Source: Allotamlana fucoidanivorans
Lineage (GTDB): Bacteria > Bacteroidota > Bacteroidia > Flavobacteriales > Flavobacteriaceae
Assembly (NCBI RefSeq): GCF_006265225.1
Contig: NZ_VDCS01000004.1
Location: 124,001 to 188,000, forward strand
Length of the DNA: 64,000 bases
Direction: 5' to 3'
Of the stretch, positions 16,413-24,839 are shown piece by piece. Numbering within the stretch: the stretch's first letter is position 1; every line of letters starts with the position of its first letter. The notes below the pieces were generated by a model, which saw nothing but the letters and a program-made list of their open reading frames with translations, was not told the origin of the DNA and did no database searches. The translations under genes and the position numbers were made by a program.

Positions 16413-17348
16413 ATGACAAAAAATAGTATAATAATCGGTTTATGTCTGTTCTTTGTTCTAAATATTACGTTTGCTCAAGATAAAACAACGGTAACCGCAA
16501 AGAACGATGAGATTAGTAAAAATTTAGACTTAGAAGCCGTAGCTTCTGTTTTTGGAGAATCAAAAGATTTAGAAGATTTTGAAAAAAAATTAAATGATCC
16601 CAAAACGCAAATCTCTAACCTAGATCTTAATAACGATGGTGAGGTAGACTACCTTAGAGTTATAGACAACTCAAAAGGTAAAACACATGTAGTTACCATA
16701 CAAGCTGTAATAGGGAAAGATAAATATCAAGATGTTGCGGTAATTGATGTTGAAAAAGACAGTAAAGGAGACACAAAAATACAAGTAGTAGGTGATGTAC
16801 AAATGTATGGAAACAACTACATTATAGAGCCTGTTTATGTGCACCCGCCAATCATCTCAGTATGGTTCTGGGGGCCTTATTACAGACCGTGGTATTCTCC
16901 GTTCTATTGGGGTTATTACCCACCTTACTACCGTCCTTGGCGACCTTACCCTATTCATTTGTATAGAAGAAATGTTAATGTACATATCAACGTAAAAAAT
17001 ACATATAGACATACGGATGTACGACGCAGTAGAGATGCTGTTAAAATTCAAAAACAAAATAGAAGAGCAGATCATTCAAAAACAAAAGATGTAGTAAGAC
17101 CCGATAAAGCAACGGGGAAACCTGTGCAAAAGGATTGGAAACCTCAAAACGGAAATAAAGGTAATAAGGTAACGGTGCCTTCTACGCGTCCGGCCCAAAA
17201 ACCTCAACAACAACCATCCGTGAGACCAACACAGCCTACACCAAGACCTGCTCCTGCTGTTCGGCCAGCACCAAGACCAATGCCTAGACCTACGCCTGCA
17301 CCAAGACCGGCTCCAAGACCTACACCGCGGCCTAGTGCACGACGTTAA
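16413..17348 (+). CDS. Secreted protein with EF-hand-like loop and Arg/Pro-rich tail
   Basis: The 311-residue protein has a signal peptide (cleavage near residue 21, TFAQ). The N-terminal domain (about 25-150) has the loop DLNNDGEVDYLRVID, which resembles a calcium-binding loop, and several beta strands. A Tyr/Trp/Pro-rich stretch follows (about 150-185, with repeated YY and PPYYRPWRPYP). The tail of about 110 residues is highly basic and built of imperfect P-R-P-A/T repeats. This build is common in Flavobacteriaceae, but I know no function. The basic tail could bind wall or nucleic acid polymers. A strong terminator follows. Confidence 0.8.
   Translation: MTKNSIIIGLCLFFVLNITFAQDKTTVTAKNDEISKNLDLEAVASVFGESKDLEDFEKKLNDPKTQISNLDLNNDGEVDYLRVIDNSKGKTHVVTIQAVIGKDKYQDVAVIDVEKDSKGDTKIQVVGDVQMYGNNYIIEPVYVHPPIISVWFWGPYYRPWYSPFYWGYYPPYYRPWRPYPIHLYRRNVNVHINVKNTYRHTDVRRSRDAVKIQKQNRRADHSKTKDVVRPDKATGKPVQKDWKPQNGNKGNKVTVPSTRPAQKPQQQPSVRPTQPTPRPAPAVRPAPRPMPRPTPAPRPAPRPTPRPSARR
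17220..17340 (+). repeat. Imperfect Pro-Arg codon repeat at the 3' end of the secreted protein gene
   Basis: The DNA holds a run of CCA/CCT-AGA-CCT-like units coding for alternating P-R-P-A and P-R-P-T residues. The copies are imperfect and stay in frame, so they look like an expanding or contracting coding repeat. Confidence 0.7.
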
Positions 17349-17374
17349 AATATAATATAAAACATGGATTGAAT

Positions 17375-17414
17375 AAAAAAGCCTTGACACATTATTTTTA
17401 GTCAAGGCTTTTTT
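17375..17414. terminator. Bidirectional rho-independent terminator before valS
   Basis: GCCTTGAC (17381-17388) pairs with GTCAAGGC (17401-17408) around a 12-nt loop, flanked by A6 and T6. It lies between two convergent genes. Confidence 0.9.
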
Positions 17415-17441
17415 ATTTAATATAAAGAATTGTTATAAAAC

Positions 17442-20078
17442 TTACTTTAAACTAGACAAACTAGATTTTAGAGTTTCAATCTTAGCCAAAGCGTCAGCTT
17501 CTTTTTTCTTTTCAATCGCTACCACCTGCTCTGGCGCATTATTTACAAAACGATCATTTGACAGCTTCTTTTGAATAGATTTTAAGAACCCTTCTGTATA
17601 CGTTAACTCCTCCGATAACTTTTTAACCTCTGCTTCAACATCAACCGCTCCTACCATTGGAATAAAATACTCATTAGCTTTTACCCGAAACGTTAAAGCA
17701 CCTTCTACCTGTGAGCTTGTATACTGGATAGCTTCCAGATTTCCTAATTTTGAAATCACACCATCAAAGGTATTTTGAGTGTTTTCATTATTTATTACAG
17801 AAAAACCAATAACTTCTTTAAATGCAATATTTTTTTGTTTTCTAATATTTCTAATACCTGAAATCACTTCAGAGGCAAAATCAAATTCAGAAATAAGTGC
17901 TGTATCTATTTCGGTACGCACCTTAGGCCAAGATGCTACTATTAAAGCTTCTTCTGGTGCTCTTTCTGAAATATACTGCCAAATTTCTTCCGTTAAAAAT
18001 GGCATAAACGGATGCAAAATTTTCAGATTGTTTTCAAAAGCAGTAATTACCTCATTATAGGTTTTTGCATCGATTGGTTTTTGGTATGCAGGTTTTATAA
18101 TTTCTAATAACCATGACGAAAAATCGTCCATAATTAGTTTATAAATAGTCATTAATGCATCACTCAGGCGGTATTTGCTAAAATGATCTTCAATATCTAG
18201 AAGCGCTCTTTGAAACTTTGCTTCGTACCATTCTAAACCTATTTTTGAGGTTTCAGGTTGGTCTATACTGCTATCAACATCCCACCCTTTTATCAATCGG
18301 AAAGCATTCCATATTTTATTAGCAAATCCTTTTCCTTGTTGACAAAGCGCTTCATCAAACAACAAATCATTACCCGCCGCAGAGCTTAACAATAACCCCA
18401 CACGAACCCCATCTGCGCCATACGCCTCAATAAGTTTCAAAGCATCAGGAGAATTTCCTAATGACTTACTCATTTTACGACGCTGCTTATCACGAACTAA
18501 TCCTGTTAAGTACACATTATTAAAGGGTCTTTCGCCCTTATACTCATAACCAGCAATAATCATTCTAGCTACCCAGAAAAATAAAATATCAGGGCCAGTA
18601 ACCAAATCGTTTGTTGGGTAATAATAATTGATTTCTTCATTTTCAGGATGTCTAATGCCATCAAAAACACTCATGGGCCACAACCATGATGAGAACCAAG
18701 TATCTAATGCATCTTTGTCTTGGGTTAAGTCTTCAATAGTTAATTGCGTGTTACCTGTTTTATCCTTAGCTTTTTGGAGTGCTTCCTCAATGTTCTTGGC
18801 TACAACAAAGTCTTCTTTTCCATCTCCATAATAATACGCTGGAATTTGTTGACCCCACATCAATTGACGAGAAATATTCCAATCGCGAATATTCTCCATC
18901 CAATGCCTGTAAGTGTTCTCAAACTTTTTGGGAAAAAGTTTAATATCATCATCTTTTAAAACAGCTTTTATCGCTGGCTTTACTAAATCTTCCATTTTTA
19001 AAAACCACTGATCACTTAAACGTGGTTCTATAACAGCCTTAGTTCTTTCAGAAGTTCCTACTTTATTTGTATACGTTTCTGTTTTTAAAAGAATGCCTTT
19101 TTCTTCAAGTTCTTTAGCTATTTCTTTTCTAACAACAAACCGGTCTTTACCTACATAATGGAGGCCAAAACTATTTAATGAGGCATCTTCATTAAATATA
19201 TCAACCACTTCTAGATGATGTTTATCGCCTAAAACTTTATCGTTTTCATCATGGGCTGGTGTAACTTTTAAACACCCTGTACCAAATTCCATATCTACAT
19301 AGTCATCTTCAATAATTGGAATGACACGGTTACAGATAGGTACAATAGCCTTCTTTCCTTTTAAATGAGAGAAACGTTCGTCATTAGGATTAATACAAAT
19401 AGCCGTATCACCAAAAATCGTTTCAGGACGTGTTGTTGCAATGGTTAATGTATGATCACTTTCTTCTATTTGGTATTGTAAATAATACAAATTCCCTTGT
19501 CGCTCCTCATAGATCACTTCTTCATCAGACAATGTTGTTTTAGCTTCTGGATCCCAATTTACCATACGATAGCCTCGGTAAATTAATCCTTTTTCATATA
19601 AATCTACAAAAACCTTGATAACGGCTTCACTCATATCATCATCCATGGTGAATTTGGTTCTATCCCAATCGCATGAGCAACCAAGCTTTTTTAATTGTTC
19701 TAGAATAACTCCACCATATTCATGTGTCCAGTCCCAAGCATGCTTTAAAAATTCATCACGAGACAAATCATTTTTATCAATACCTTGTTCTTTCAACTTT
19801 GCCACCACTTTAGCTTCTGTTGCAATTGATGCATGATCTGTTCCTGGCACCCAACAAGCATTTTTACCCATCAAACGTGCTCGTCTTATTAATACGTCCT
19901 GAATCGTATTATTGAGCATATGCCCCATGTGCAGCACACCTGTTACATTTGGTGGTGGAATAACTATAGTATAAGGCTCTCTTTCATCGGGTTCTGAATG
20001 AAAATAATTATGTGTCATCCAGTAGTCATACCACTTACTTTCTACCTGACTGGCATCATATTTTGATGGAATTTCCAT
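17442..20078 (-). CDS. valS: Valine--tRNA ligase
   Basis: This class I aminoacyl-tRNA synthetase charges tRNA-Val and edits Thr. The 878-residue enzyme has the HIGH motif as HMGH at residues 50-53 and the KMSKS motif at about 534-538. It also has the editing domain ([15 protein letters not shown] and the [13 protein letters not shown] segment) and a C-terminal coiled-coil arm (about 810-878) rich in Lys and Glu. Length is typical. It has its own promoter-like box and shares a terminator with the gene on its left. It stands alone on the minus strand. Confidence 0.97.
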   Translation of the reverse strand: MEIPSKYDASQVESKWYDYWMTHNYFHSEPDEREPYTIVIPPPNVTGVLHMGHMLNNTIQDVLIRRARLMGKNACWVPGTDHASIATEAKVVAKLKEQGIDKNDLSRDEFLKHAWDWTHEYGGVILEQLKKLGCSCDWDRTKFTMDDDMSEAVIKVFVDLYEKGLIYRGYRMVNWDPEAKTTLSDEEVIYEERQGNLYYLQYQIEESDHTLTIATTRPETIFGDTAICINPNDERFSHLKGKKAIVPICNRVIPIIEDDYVDMEFGTGCLKVTPAHDENDKVLGDKHHLEVVDIFNEDASLNSFGLHYVGKDRFVVRKEIAKELEEKGILLKTETYTNKVGTSERTKAVIEPRLSDQWFLKMEDLVKPAIKAVLKDDDIKLFPKKFENTYRHWMENIRDWNISRQLMWGQQIPAYYYGDGKEDFVVAKNIEEALQKAKDKTGNTQLTIEDLTQDKDALDTWFSSWLWPMSVFDGIRHPENEEINYYYPTNDLVTGPDILFFWVARMIIAGYEYKGERPFNNVYLTGLVRDKQRRKMSKSLGNSPDALKLIEAYGADGVRVGLLLSSAAGNDLLFDEALCQQGKGFANKIWNAFRLIKGWDVDSSIDQPETSKIGLEWYEAKFQRALLDIEDHFSKYRLSDALMTIYKLIMDDFSSWLLEIIKPAYQKPIDAKTYNEVITAFENNLKILHPFMPFLTEEIWQYISERAPEEALIVASWPKVRTEIDTALISEFDFASEVISGIRNIRKQKNIAFKEVIGFSVINNENTQNTFDGVISKLGNLEAIQYTSSQVEGALTFRVKANEYFIPMVGAVDVEAEVKKLSEELTYTEGFLKSIQKKLSNDRFVNNAPEQVVAIEKKKEADALAKIETLKSSLSSLK

Positions 20079-20382
20079 GCTTTGGAATAATTTTTGAATG
20101 TGAGGTGCAAAAGTACTTATATTTCTTGTTTATATAAAACAATATTTGAGCTGATAGAAATTAAAAAAGTGACACTTTAACAGTTTTTAAACAAATGAAA
20201 TTAATGACAATGTGTACTTTTGAAGCATCAGTACGCTTTAACAACAATGTATTACAGCCAATATTTTTGCAGATTGCAGAAAAAGTAAGTATGTTTGATA
20301 TGATCTTAAACCCAAATTCTACATGCTCGTAATTAGATTGAGCATTTTTAATTGAACAAATTTTGAACTTAAAAAATAAATT
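20079..20382. other. 304-bp divergent intergenic region between valS and the DUF1573 gene
   Basis: This is the only long gap outside the polysaccharide locus. It holds the valS -7 box, a TACTTTTG at 20215-20222 and a TATTTTTG at 20262-20269 on the plus strand. It also holds a 45-codon open frame (20195-20332, starting MKLMTMCTFE) and a hairpin where ATGCTC (20323-20328) pairs with GAGCAT (20340-20345), followed by Ts. The small frame has no recognised family and may be chance. A leader for the DUF1573 gene is equally possible. Confidence 0.4.
20108..20115 (-). promoter_or_regulatory. Putative -7 box of valS
   Basis: The minus strand reads TACTTTTG, matching TAnnTTTG, 29 nt before the valS ATG. 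The nearest TTG upstream is 24 nt away, somewhat long for a -33 element. Confidence 0.45.
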
Positions 20383-20799
20383 ATGAAACAATTATTTACA
20401 ATTTTATTCATAGGTTTAGTTAACCTATCCTTAAGCGCCCAAGCAAAAATTGATTTTAAAACAACTACGATTGATTATGGAACAATTGAAAAGGGTGCCA
20501 ACGGTGTAAGAGTTTTTGAATTTACAAACACAGGTAACGAACCTTTAATCATATCTAAAGTAACGTCAAGCTGTGGTTGTACGATTCCTAAAAAACCAAA
20601 AGACCCCATTTTACCTGGTAAAACAGGCGAAATTGAAGTTAAATATGATACAAATAGAGTTAATCCTATTAGAAAAACTATTACAGTAATTTCAAACGCT
20701 GAAACTCCAACCGTAGCATTGAAAATTAAAGGAGAAGTTATTGACCCAAGTAAAGTTAATATGCTTGAAAAAAAGACAAAAAGCGTTATGCAAAATTAA
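20383..20799 (+). CDS. Secreted DUF1573 domain protein
   Basis: The 138-residue protein has a signal peptide (about residues 1-20, ending LSAQA) followed by one DUF1573 beta-sandwich. The family pattern is clear: FKTTTIDYGTIEKGANGVRVFEFTNTG, SKVTSSCGCTIPKKPKDPI with the conserved SSCGCT, LPGKTGEIEVKYDTN and the final VALKIKGEV strand. DUF1573 is an immunoglobulin-like/ASH-type fold abundant in secreted Bacteroidota proteins. The function is not known. It stands alone and ends at a hairpin terminator that overlaps the next gene's 3' end. Confidence 0.9.
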   Translation: MKQLFTILFIGLVNLSLSAQAKIDFKTTTIDYGTIEKGANGVRVFEFTNTGNEPLIISKVTSSCGCTIPKKPKDPILPGKTGEIEVKYDTNRVNPIRKTITVISNAETPTVALKIKGEVIDPSKVNMLEKKTKSVMQN

Positions 20800-20826
20800 A
20801 AACATGGTGCTTTAAAAACACTCAAT

Positions 20827-20856
20827 AAGGTCTAGCTTTTGGCTAGGCCTTTTTTT
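20827..20856 (+). terminator. Terminator overlapping the end of the convergent DUF808 gene
   Basis: A 10-bp stem (20827-20836 with 20842-20851, one G-T pair) around a 5-nt loop is followed by a T7 run. It ends the DUF1573 transcript. On the minus strand the same bases encode the last residues and stop codon of the DUF808 protein. Confidence 0.85.
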
Positions 20857-21722
20857 ATAAAACCAATTAGTTTTACAAAGATCAGCGCCAAAACACCTAC
20901 CAACAACCCTACAATAAAATCTCTCATAAATCTTGGTATGCTTTCTAAGAAATGATGCAAAAACCCAAGATTATGCACAAAAATACCCCCTGAAACAAGT
21001 AACAAAGCAATAGTCCCAATAACAGAAAGCCCTTTAATAACCCATGGTAAAGTTCTTATCAACAAACTACCTATTATATGGGTAAAGCTTTTTTTATTAG
21101 CGTTTAAACCAACTAATTTCAATCCAAAATCATCCATTCTAACAATCAACGCCACGATACCATACACCCCAATAGTTGCAACCATAGCAACAATGGAGAC
21201 CACAAGTATTTGAAACAAAATGGGCTTACCTATAACGGTACCTAAAGCTATGATAACAATCTCAACAGATAAAATAAAATCGGTAAAAATGGCCGACTTT
21301 ATTTTCTCTTGTTCTGTTACTTCACTCGCTTCATCCTTAAAATCTTCTAATTTGTTAATTGTTTCAACTTCATTTTTTTTAGACGTGTGGGGTACTAAAG
21401 CATGATATATTTTTTCTGCACCTTCAAATGCGAGATAAATGGCTCCTAAAATAAGTGCCAAAGTAACCCCCCATGGAGCAAAAGCACTGAGTAAAAAAGC
21501 AATAGGTAAAATAATAAGCTTATTAAGTGCAGATCCTTTGGTAATAGCCCATAGTACCGGAAGCTCTCGAGAAGACACAAAGCCTGTGGCCTTTTCAGCA
21601 TTAACGGCTAAATCATCTCCTAAAATTCCTGCTGTTTTTTTAGTAGAAATTTTACTCATTACCACAACATCATCCATTAACGTGGCAATATCATCTAAAA
21701 GTGCAAAAAATCCTGATGCCAT
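20832..21722 (-). CDS. DUF808 (YedI-like) inner membrane protein
   Basis: The 296-residue protein matches DUF808/YedI: it begins MASGFFALLDDIATLMDDVVVMSKISTKKTAGILGDDLAVNAEKATG, after which come six to seven hydrophobic helices and a conserved IYLAFEGAEKIYHAL segment. The function is unknown. The family is widespread as a single membrane gene. The end of the coding region overlaps a hairpin terminator belonging to the convergent DUF1573 gene. pssA lies 5 bp upstream, so both are probably one transcript. Confidence 0.92.
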   Translation of the reverse strand: MASGFFALLDDIATLMDDVVVMSKISTKKTAGILGDDLAVNAEKATGFVSSRELPVLWAITKGSALNKLIILPIAFLLSAFAPWGVTLALILGAIYLAFEGAEKIYHALVPHTSKKNEVETINKLEDFKDEASEVTEQEKIKSAIFTDFILSVEIVIIALGTVIGKPILFQILVVSIVAMVATIGVYGIVALIVRMDDFGLKLVGLNANKKSFTHIIGSLLIRTLPWVIKGLSVIGTIALLLVSGGIFVHNLGFLHHFLESIPRFMRDFIVGLLVGVLALIFVKLIGFIKKGLAKS

Positions 21723-21727
21723 TTTTT

Positions 21728-22477
21728 TTATTTTGAAGTTGACTTATCTAAAACTGATAACAAAATATACAATACAATAATAAAAGGAACGGCAGCAAAT
21801 TGCAATACAATAAGCATTACCAAACTTAATATTAAAAAGATGTAGCGTATGGCGTTTGCTTTAAAACTAAAATCTTTAAACTTTAAGGCAAAAAGTTTAA
21901 TTTTTGAATTCAACAGGTAACAACTTAAAATGGTCACCGCTATTAAAAACCATTTATTAAGAATGACTGCATTTATAACGTCATTATCTTGAAATTCTAA
22001 AATAAGTGGTAATGATAAAATAAGTAATGCATTGGCAGGTGTTGGCAAACCTTTAAAATAGGTTTGTTGCTCATCATCAATATTAAATTTAGCCAGACGA
22101 TATGCTGACGCCAAAGTAATGAATAGCCCGAATAAAGGCAACAATGAAGCGGGTGTAATGCCAGAAAAACCATTGCCAGACCATCCATTAGAACTATTTA
22201 AAACCACTCTGTCCAAGGAAAGCACTAAGAGTTTGTACATGACCAATCCTGGCACCAATCCACTGGTAACTACGTCGGCCAAAGAATCTAACTGCAAGCC
22301 CAATTCACTTTGAACCTTTAGTTTTCTTGCTGCAAAACCATCAAAAAAATCGAAAAATATCCCTAAAAACACAAATATAGCCGCCGTAAGCAGATTATTA
22401 TTAACCGTAAAAATCACCGCTATACTTCCACAGAATAAATTTAACAATGTTATCGCATTAGGAATATGTTGCTTCAT
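21728..22477 (-). CDS. pssA: CDP-diacylglycerol--serine O-phosphatidyltransferase
   Basis: PssA makes phosphatidylserine from CDP-diacylglycerol and serine, linking the products of cdsA to psd found earlier in the window. The 249-residue membrane protein has the CDP-alcohol phosphotransferase signature D46-G47-x2-A50-R51-x8-G60-x3-D64-x3-D68, the expected metal and catalytic residues. About seven hydrophobic helices cover the rest. The N-terminus MKQHIPNAITLLNLFCG is typical of the family. It is first in a likely two-gene unit with the DUF808 gene and is divergent from the PorV-like gene. Confidence 0.95.
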   Translation of the reverse strand: MKQHIPNAITLLNLFCGSIAVIFTVNNNLLTAAIFVFLGIFFDFFDGFAARKLKVQSELGLQLDSLADVVTSGLVPGLVMYKLLVLSLDRVVLNSSNGWSGNGFSGITPASLLPLFGLFITLASAYRLAKFNIDDEQQTYFKGLPTPANALLILSLPLILEFQDNDVINAVILNKWFLIAVTILSCYLLNSKIKLFALKFKDFSFKANAIRYIFLILSLVMLIVLQFAAVPFIIVLYILLSVLDKSTSK

Positions 22478-22574
22478 ATTTTACCTTTTTTTTGTAAAAG
22501 TAACAAACAATTACAGTCTAATACAAGTATTAAACAATATCTATATAAAATTGAAGTTTATAGGTTGATAAATA

Positions 22575-23672
22575 ATGTGCATCTTTGTAAAAAATTCGCG
22601 ATTGAGAGCTTACTTAACCACTTTTTTTTGCGCCTTATCATTAACCATGTTTAGTCAAACTGTTAGAAAGTACTCTAATGAGTTTATGAACATTGGTGTT
22701 GATGCGGCGGCATTAAGTATGAGTAGTGCTGTTACGGCACACACATCGGATGTTAATGCGGCGTATTGGAATCCTGCTGGTTTAATCAAACTTGAGGACA
22801 ATCAGTTGGCACTTATGCACTCCAGTTATTTTGCCAATATAGCTAATTATGATTATGCCGCATTTGCCATGCCTCTTGATGATAGAAGCGCGGTAGGTTT
22901 CTCTCTAATTAGATTTGCTGTTGACGACATTTTAAACACCACGCAACTCATTGATGAACAAGGCAATATAAACTACGATAGAATAAGTTTATTTTCAACA
23001 GCCGATTACGGACTCACCTTTTCATATGCCCGAAGTTTGCCTGTGCAAGGTCTCAACTATGGTATAAACGCAAAGGTTATTCGCCGTATCATTGGAAAAT
23101 TTGCCACCTCTTGGGGGTTTGGTTTTGACGTAGGATTACAATTTGAAACGTCAAATGATTGGAAATTTGGTATCATGGCAAGAGATATTACTACAACTTT
23201 CAATACTTGGGCCATTGATGAAGAAGCTTTCCAAGATATTAGAGATGCCGTTGCAGGTCAAAATCAAGAACTGCCTGAAACAACTGAAATTACTATTCCA
23301 AAATTACAGGTAGGTATTTCTAAATTGGTTGACTTTCACTACGACTATACTTTACTTACATCGGTAAACCTGAACATGCGTTTTTCACAAACTAATGATA
23401 TCATATCTACATCTTTTGTGAGTATAAATCCAGCAGTAGGTTTTGAGTTTGGATATACCGACCTTGTATTTTTAAGAGCAGGTATGGGAAATTTTCAAAA
23501 CGAGTTGCAGCTTGATAACTCAGAACAACTTAGCTTTCAACCCAGTTTTGGCTTAGGTTTTAAATACAATGGTATTCAAATAGATTATGCTTTTACCGAT
23601 ATTGGTGATCAAAGTGTAGCGTTATATTCGAATGTGTTTTCCTTAAAACTTGATTTTAGTATTTTTAGATAA
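22575..23672 (+). CDS. PorV/PorQ family outer membrane beta-barrel protein
   Basis: The 365-residue protein has a signal peptide ending near FSQ (residue 28), then a FadL-like/PorV-type barrel. The first mature segment shows the family's pattern NIGVDAAALSMSSAVTAHTSDVNAAYWNPAGL, with beta strands to the final FSLKLDFSIFR. PorV and PorQ are outer membrane parts of the type IX secretion system, where PorV shuttles cargo to the attachment complex. Assignment to PorV-like rather than a general barrel is moderate. The start is uncertain: a TTG at codon 10 would give a more usual signal peptide. Its stop overlaps the next gene's ATG by 1 bp. Confidence 0.8.
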   Translation: MCIFVKNSRLRAYLTTFFCALSLTMFSQTVRKYSNEFMNIGVDAAALSMSSAVTAHTSDVNAAYWNPAGLIKLEDNQLALMHSSYFANIANYDYAAFAMPLDDRSAVGFSLIRFAVDDILNTTQLIDEQGNINYDRISLFSTADYGLTFSYARSLPVQGLNYGINAKVIRRIIGKFATSWGFGFDVGLQFETSNDWKFGIMARDITTTFNTWAIDEEAFQDIRDAVAGQNQELPETTEITIPKLQVGISKLVDFHYDYTLLTSVNLNMRFSQTNDIISTSFVSINPAVGFEFGYTDLVFLRAGMGNFQNELQLDNSEQLSFQPSFGLGFKYNGIQIDYAFTDIGDQSVALYSNVFSLKLDFSIFR

Positions 23673-24838
23673 TGCAAAAAACACTCAAACTTTTTTTTAT
23701 TTTTTTGTGCTTCACTAGTTACGCGCAAGACATTATTTTATCTGAACAAGCAAAAATTAGTGTGTTAACCATTGCGCCTGGTACATCTCTTAACGATGCC
23801 TTTGGACATAATGCTTTCAGAATTCAAGATCCAAGTATTAATCTTGATAAAACCTATGACTACGGTAGGTTTGATTTTGAAGCGCCTAATTTTTACTTGA
23901 ATTTTGCTAAAGGAAAACTAAACTATGCTTTAGGACAAAGCAATTTTTACGACTTTTTAAGATTTTACATATATCAGAACAGAACAGTTGAAGAACAGGT
24001 TTTAAATTTGTCGCAAAGCGAAAAACAGCAATTATATGATTTTTTAATCAACAATTACAAGCCAGAAAACAGAAACTATTTGTACGACTTTTTCTTTGAC
24101 AACTGTGCCACAAAAATTAAAGACGTAGTAAATCATACGCTAAATAATCAGATACATTTTGAAACACCTGACACTTTTGAAAATGCCTCTTTTAGAGCCC
24201 TCATTCAAAACAACTTAAATAGAAACTCGTGGGGTAGTTTAGGTATTGATATCGCTTTAGGTTCTGTAATTGATAAAACAGCTCCTGCTGAAGATCATAT
24301 GTTTTTACCTAAAAACATCTACAGTTTTTTTAATAAAGCAACACTAAAAACTACAAACCAAGCTTTAGTAAAACAAAGTTCCGTTTTATACAAACAAAAA
24401 GACACCACAAAATCAAGTGCCTTTTTCACCAGCCCTCTTTTCATTTTAGGCATTGTTAGCTTACTTATTATTTTTGTTACCTATAAGGATTACAGAAACC
24501 AATCGCAAAGTAAATGGCTTGACATTGCACTCTTTGCTATTACAGGAATCATTGGTGTTTTATTATTGTTACTCTGGTTTGCTACCAACCATACAGGTAC
24601 CCACCAAAACTATAATTTATTATGGGCCTTTGCATTAAACCTAGTTGTTATTGGGCAATTATATAAAACCAAAGTGAGTGCCTGGTTTATTAGGTATATT
24701 AAACTACTCGTTATTCTTTTATGTTTGTTAACCTTACACTGGATTATTGGTGTTCAGGTGTTTGCCATTGGACTAATTCCACTTATGATGGCATTATTTA
24801 TTCGATATATCTATTTGGTTTACCATTATACGCATTAA
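23672..24838 (+). CDS. DUF4105 (Lnb N-terminal-like) periplasmic domain protein with C-terminal membrane helices
   Basis: The 388-residue protein has a signal peptide (ending near YAQ, residue 19). A papain-like DUF4105 domain follows (about 25-230), with candidate catalytic His46 in FGHNAFRI and Cys145 in DNCATKIKD. Four to five transmembrane helices close the protein (about 250-388). DUF4105 corresponds to the N-terminal part of Lnb, a lipoprotein N-acyltransferase in Firmicutes. Whether this protein acts on lipoproteins is open. It overlaps the PorV-like gene by 1 bp, so the two are co-translated. It is convergent with the polysaccharide locus. Confidence 0.85.
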   Translation: MQKTLKLFFIFLCFTSYAQDIILSEQAKISVLTIAPGTSLNDAFGHNAFRIQDPSINLDKTYDYGRFDFEAPNFYLNFAKGKLNYALGQSNFYDFLRFYIYQNRTVEEQVLNLSQSEKQQLYDFLINNYKPENRNYLYDFFFDNCATKIKDVVNHTLNNQIHFETPDTFENASFRALIQNNLNRNSWGSLGIDIALGSVIDKTAPAEDHMFLPKNIYSFFNKATLKTTNQALVKQSSVLYKQKDTTKSSAFFTSPLFILGIVSLLIIFVTYKDYRNQSQSKWLDIALFAITGIIGVLLLLLWFATNHTGTHQNYNLLWAFALNLVVIGQLYKTKVSAWFIRYIKLLVILLCLLTLHWIIGVQVFAIGLIPLMMALFIRYIYLVYHYTH

Positions 24839-24839
24839 A

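Noticed and set aside
17076-17405. A minus-strand frame opposite the Pro-Arg tail, rich in Ser, Arg and Trp
   Set aside because: It is the reverse reading of the repeat tail and crosses a strong terminator.
20161-20391. A 76-codon minus-strand frame upstream of valS
   Set aside because: No family resemblance. It ends 5' of the valS promoter box and overlaps the start of the DUF1573 gene.
21439-21780. A 113-codon plus-strand frame opposite the DUF808 gene
   Set aside because: Shadow of the minus-strand coding region; composition is unlike a real protein and no start signal is present.
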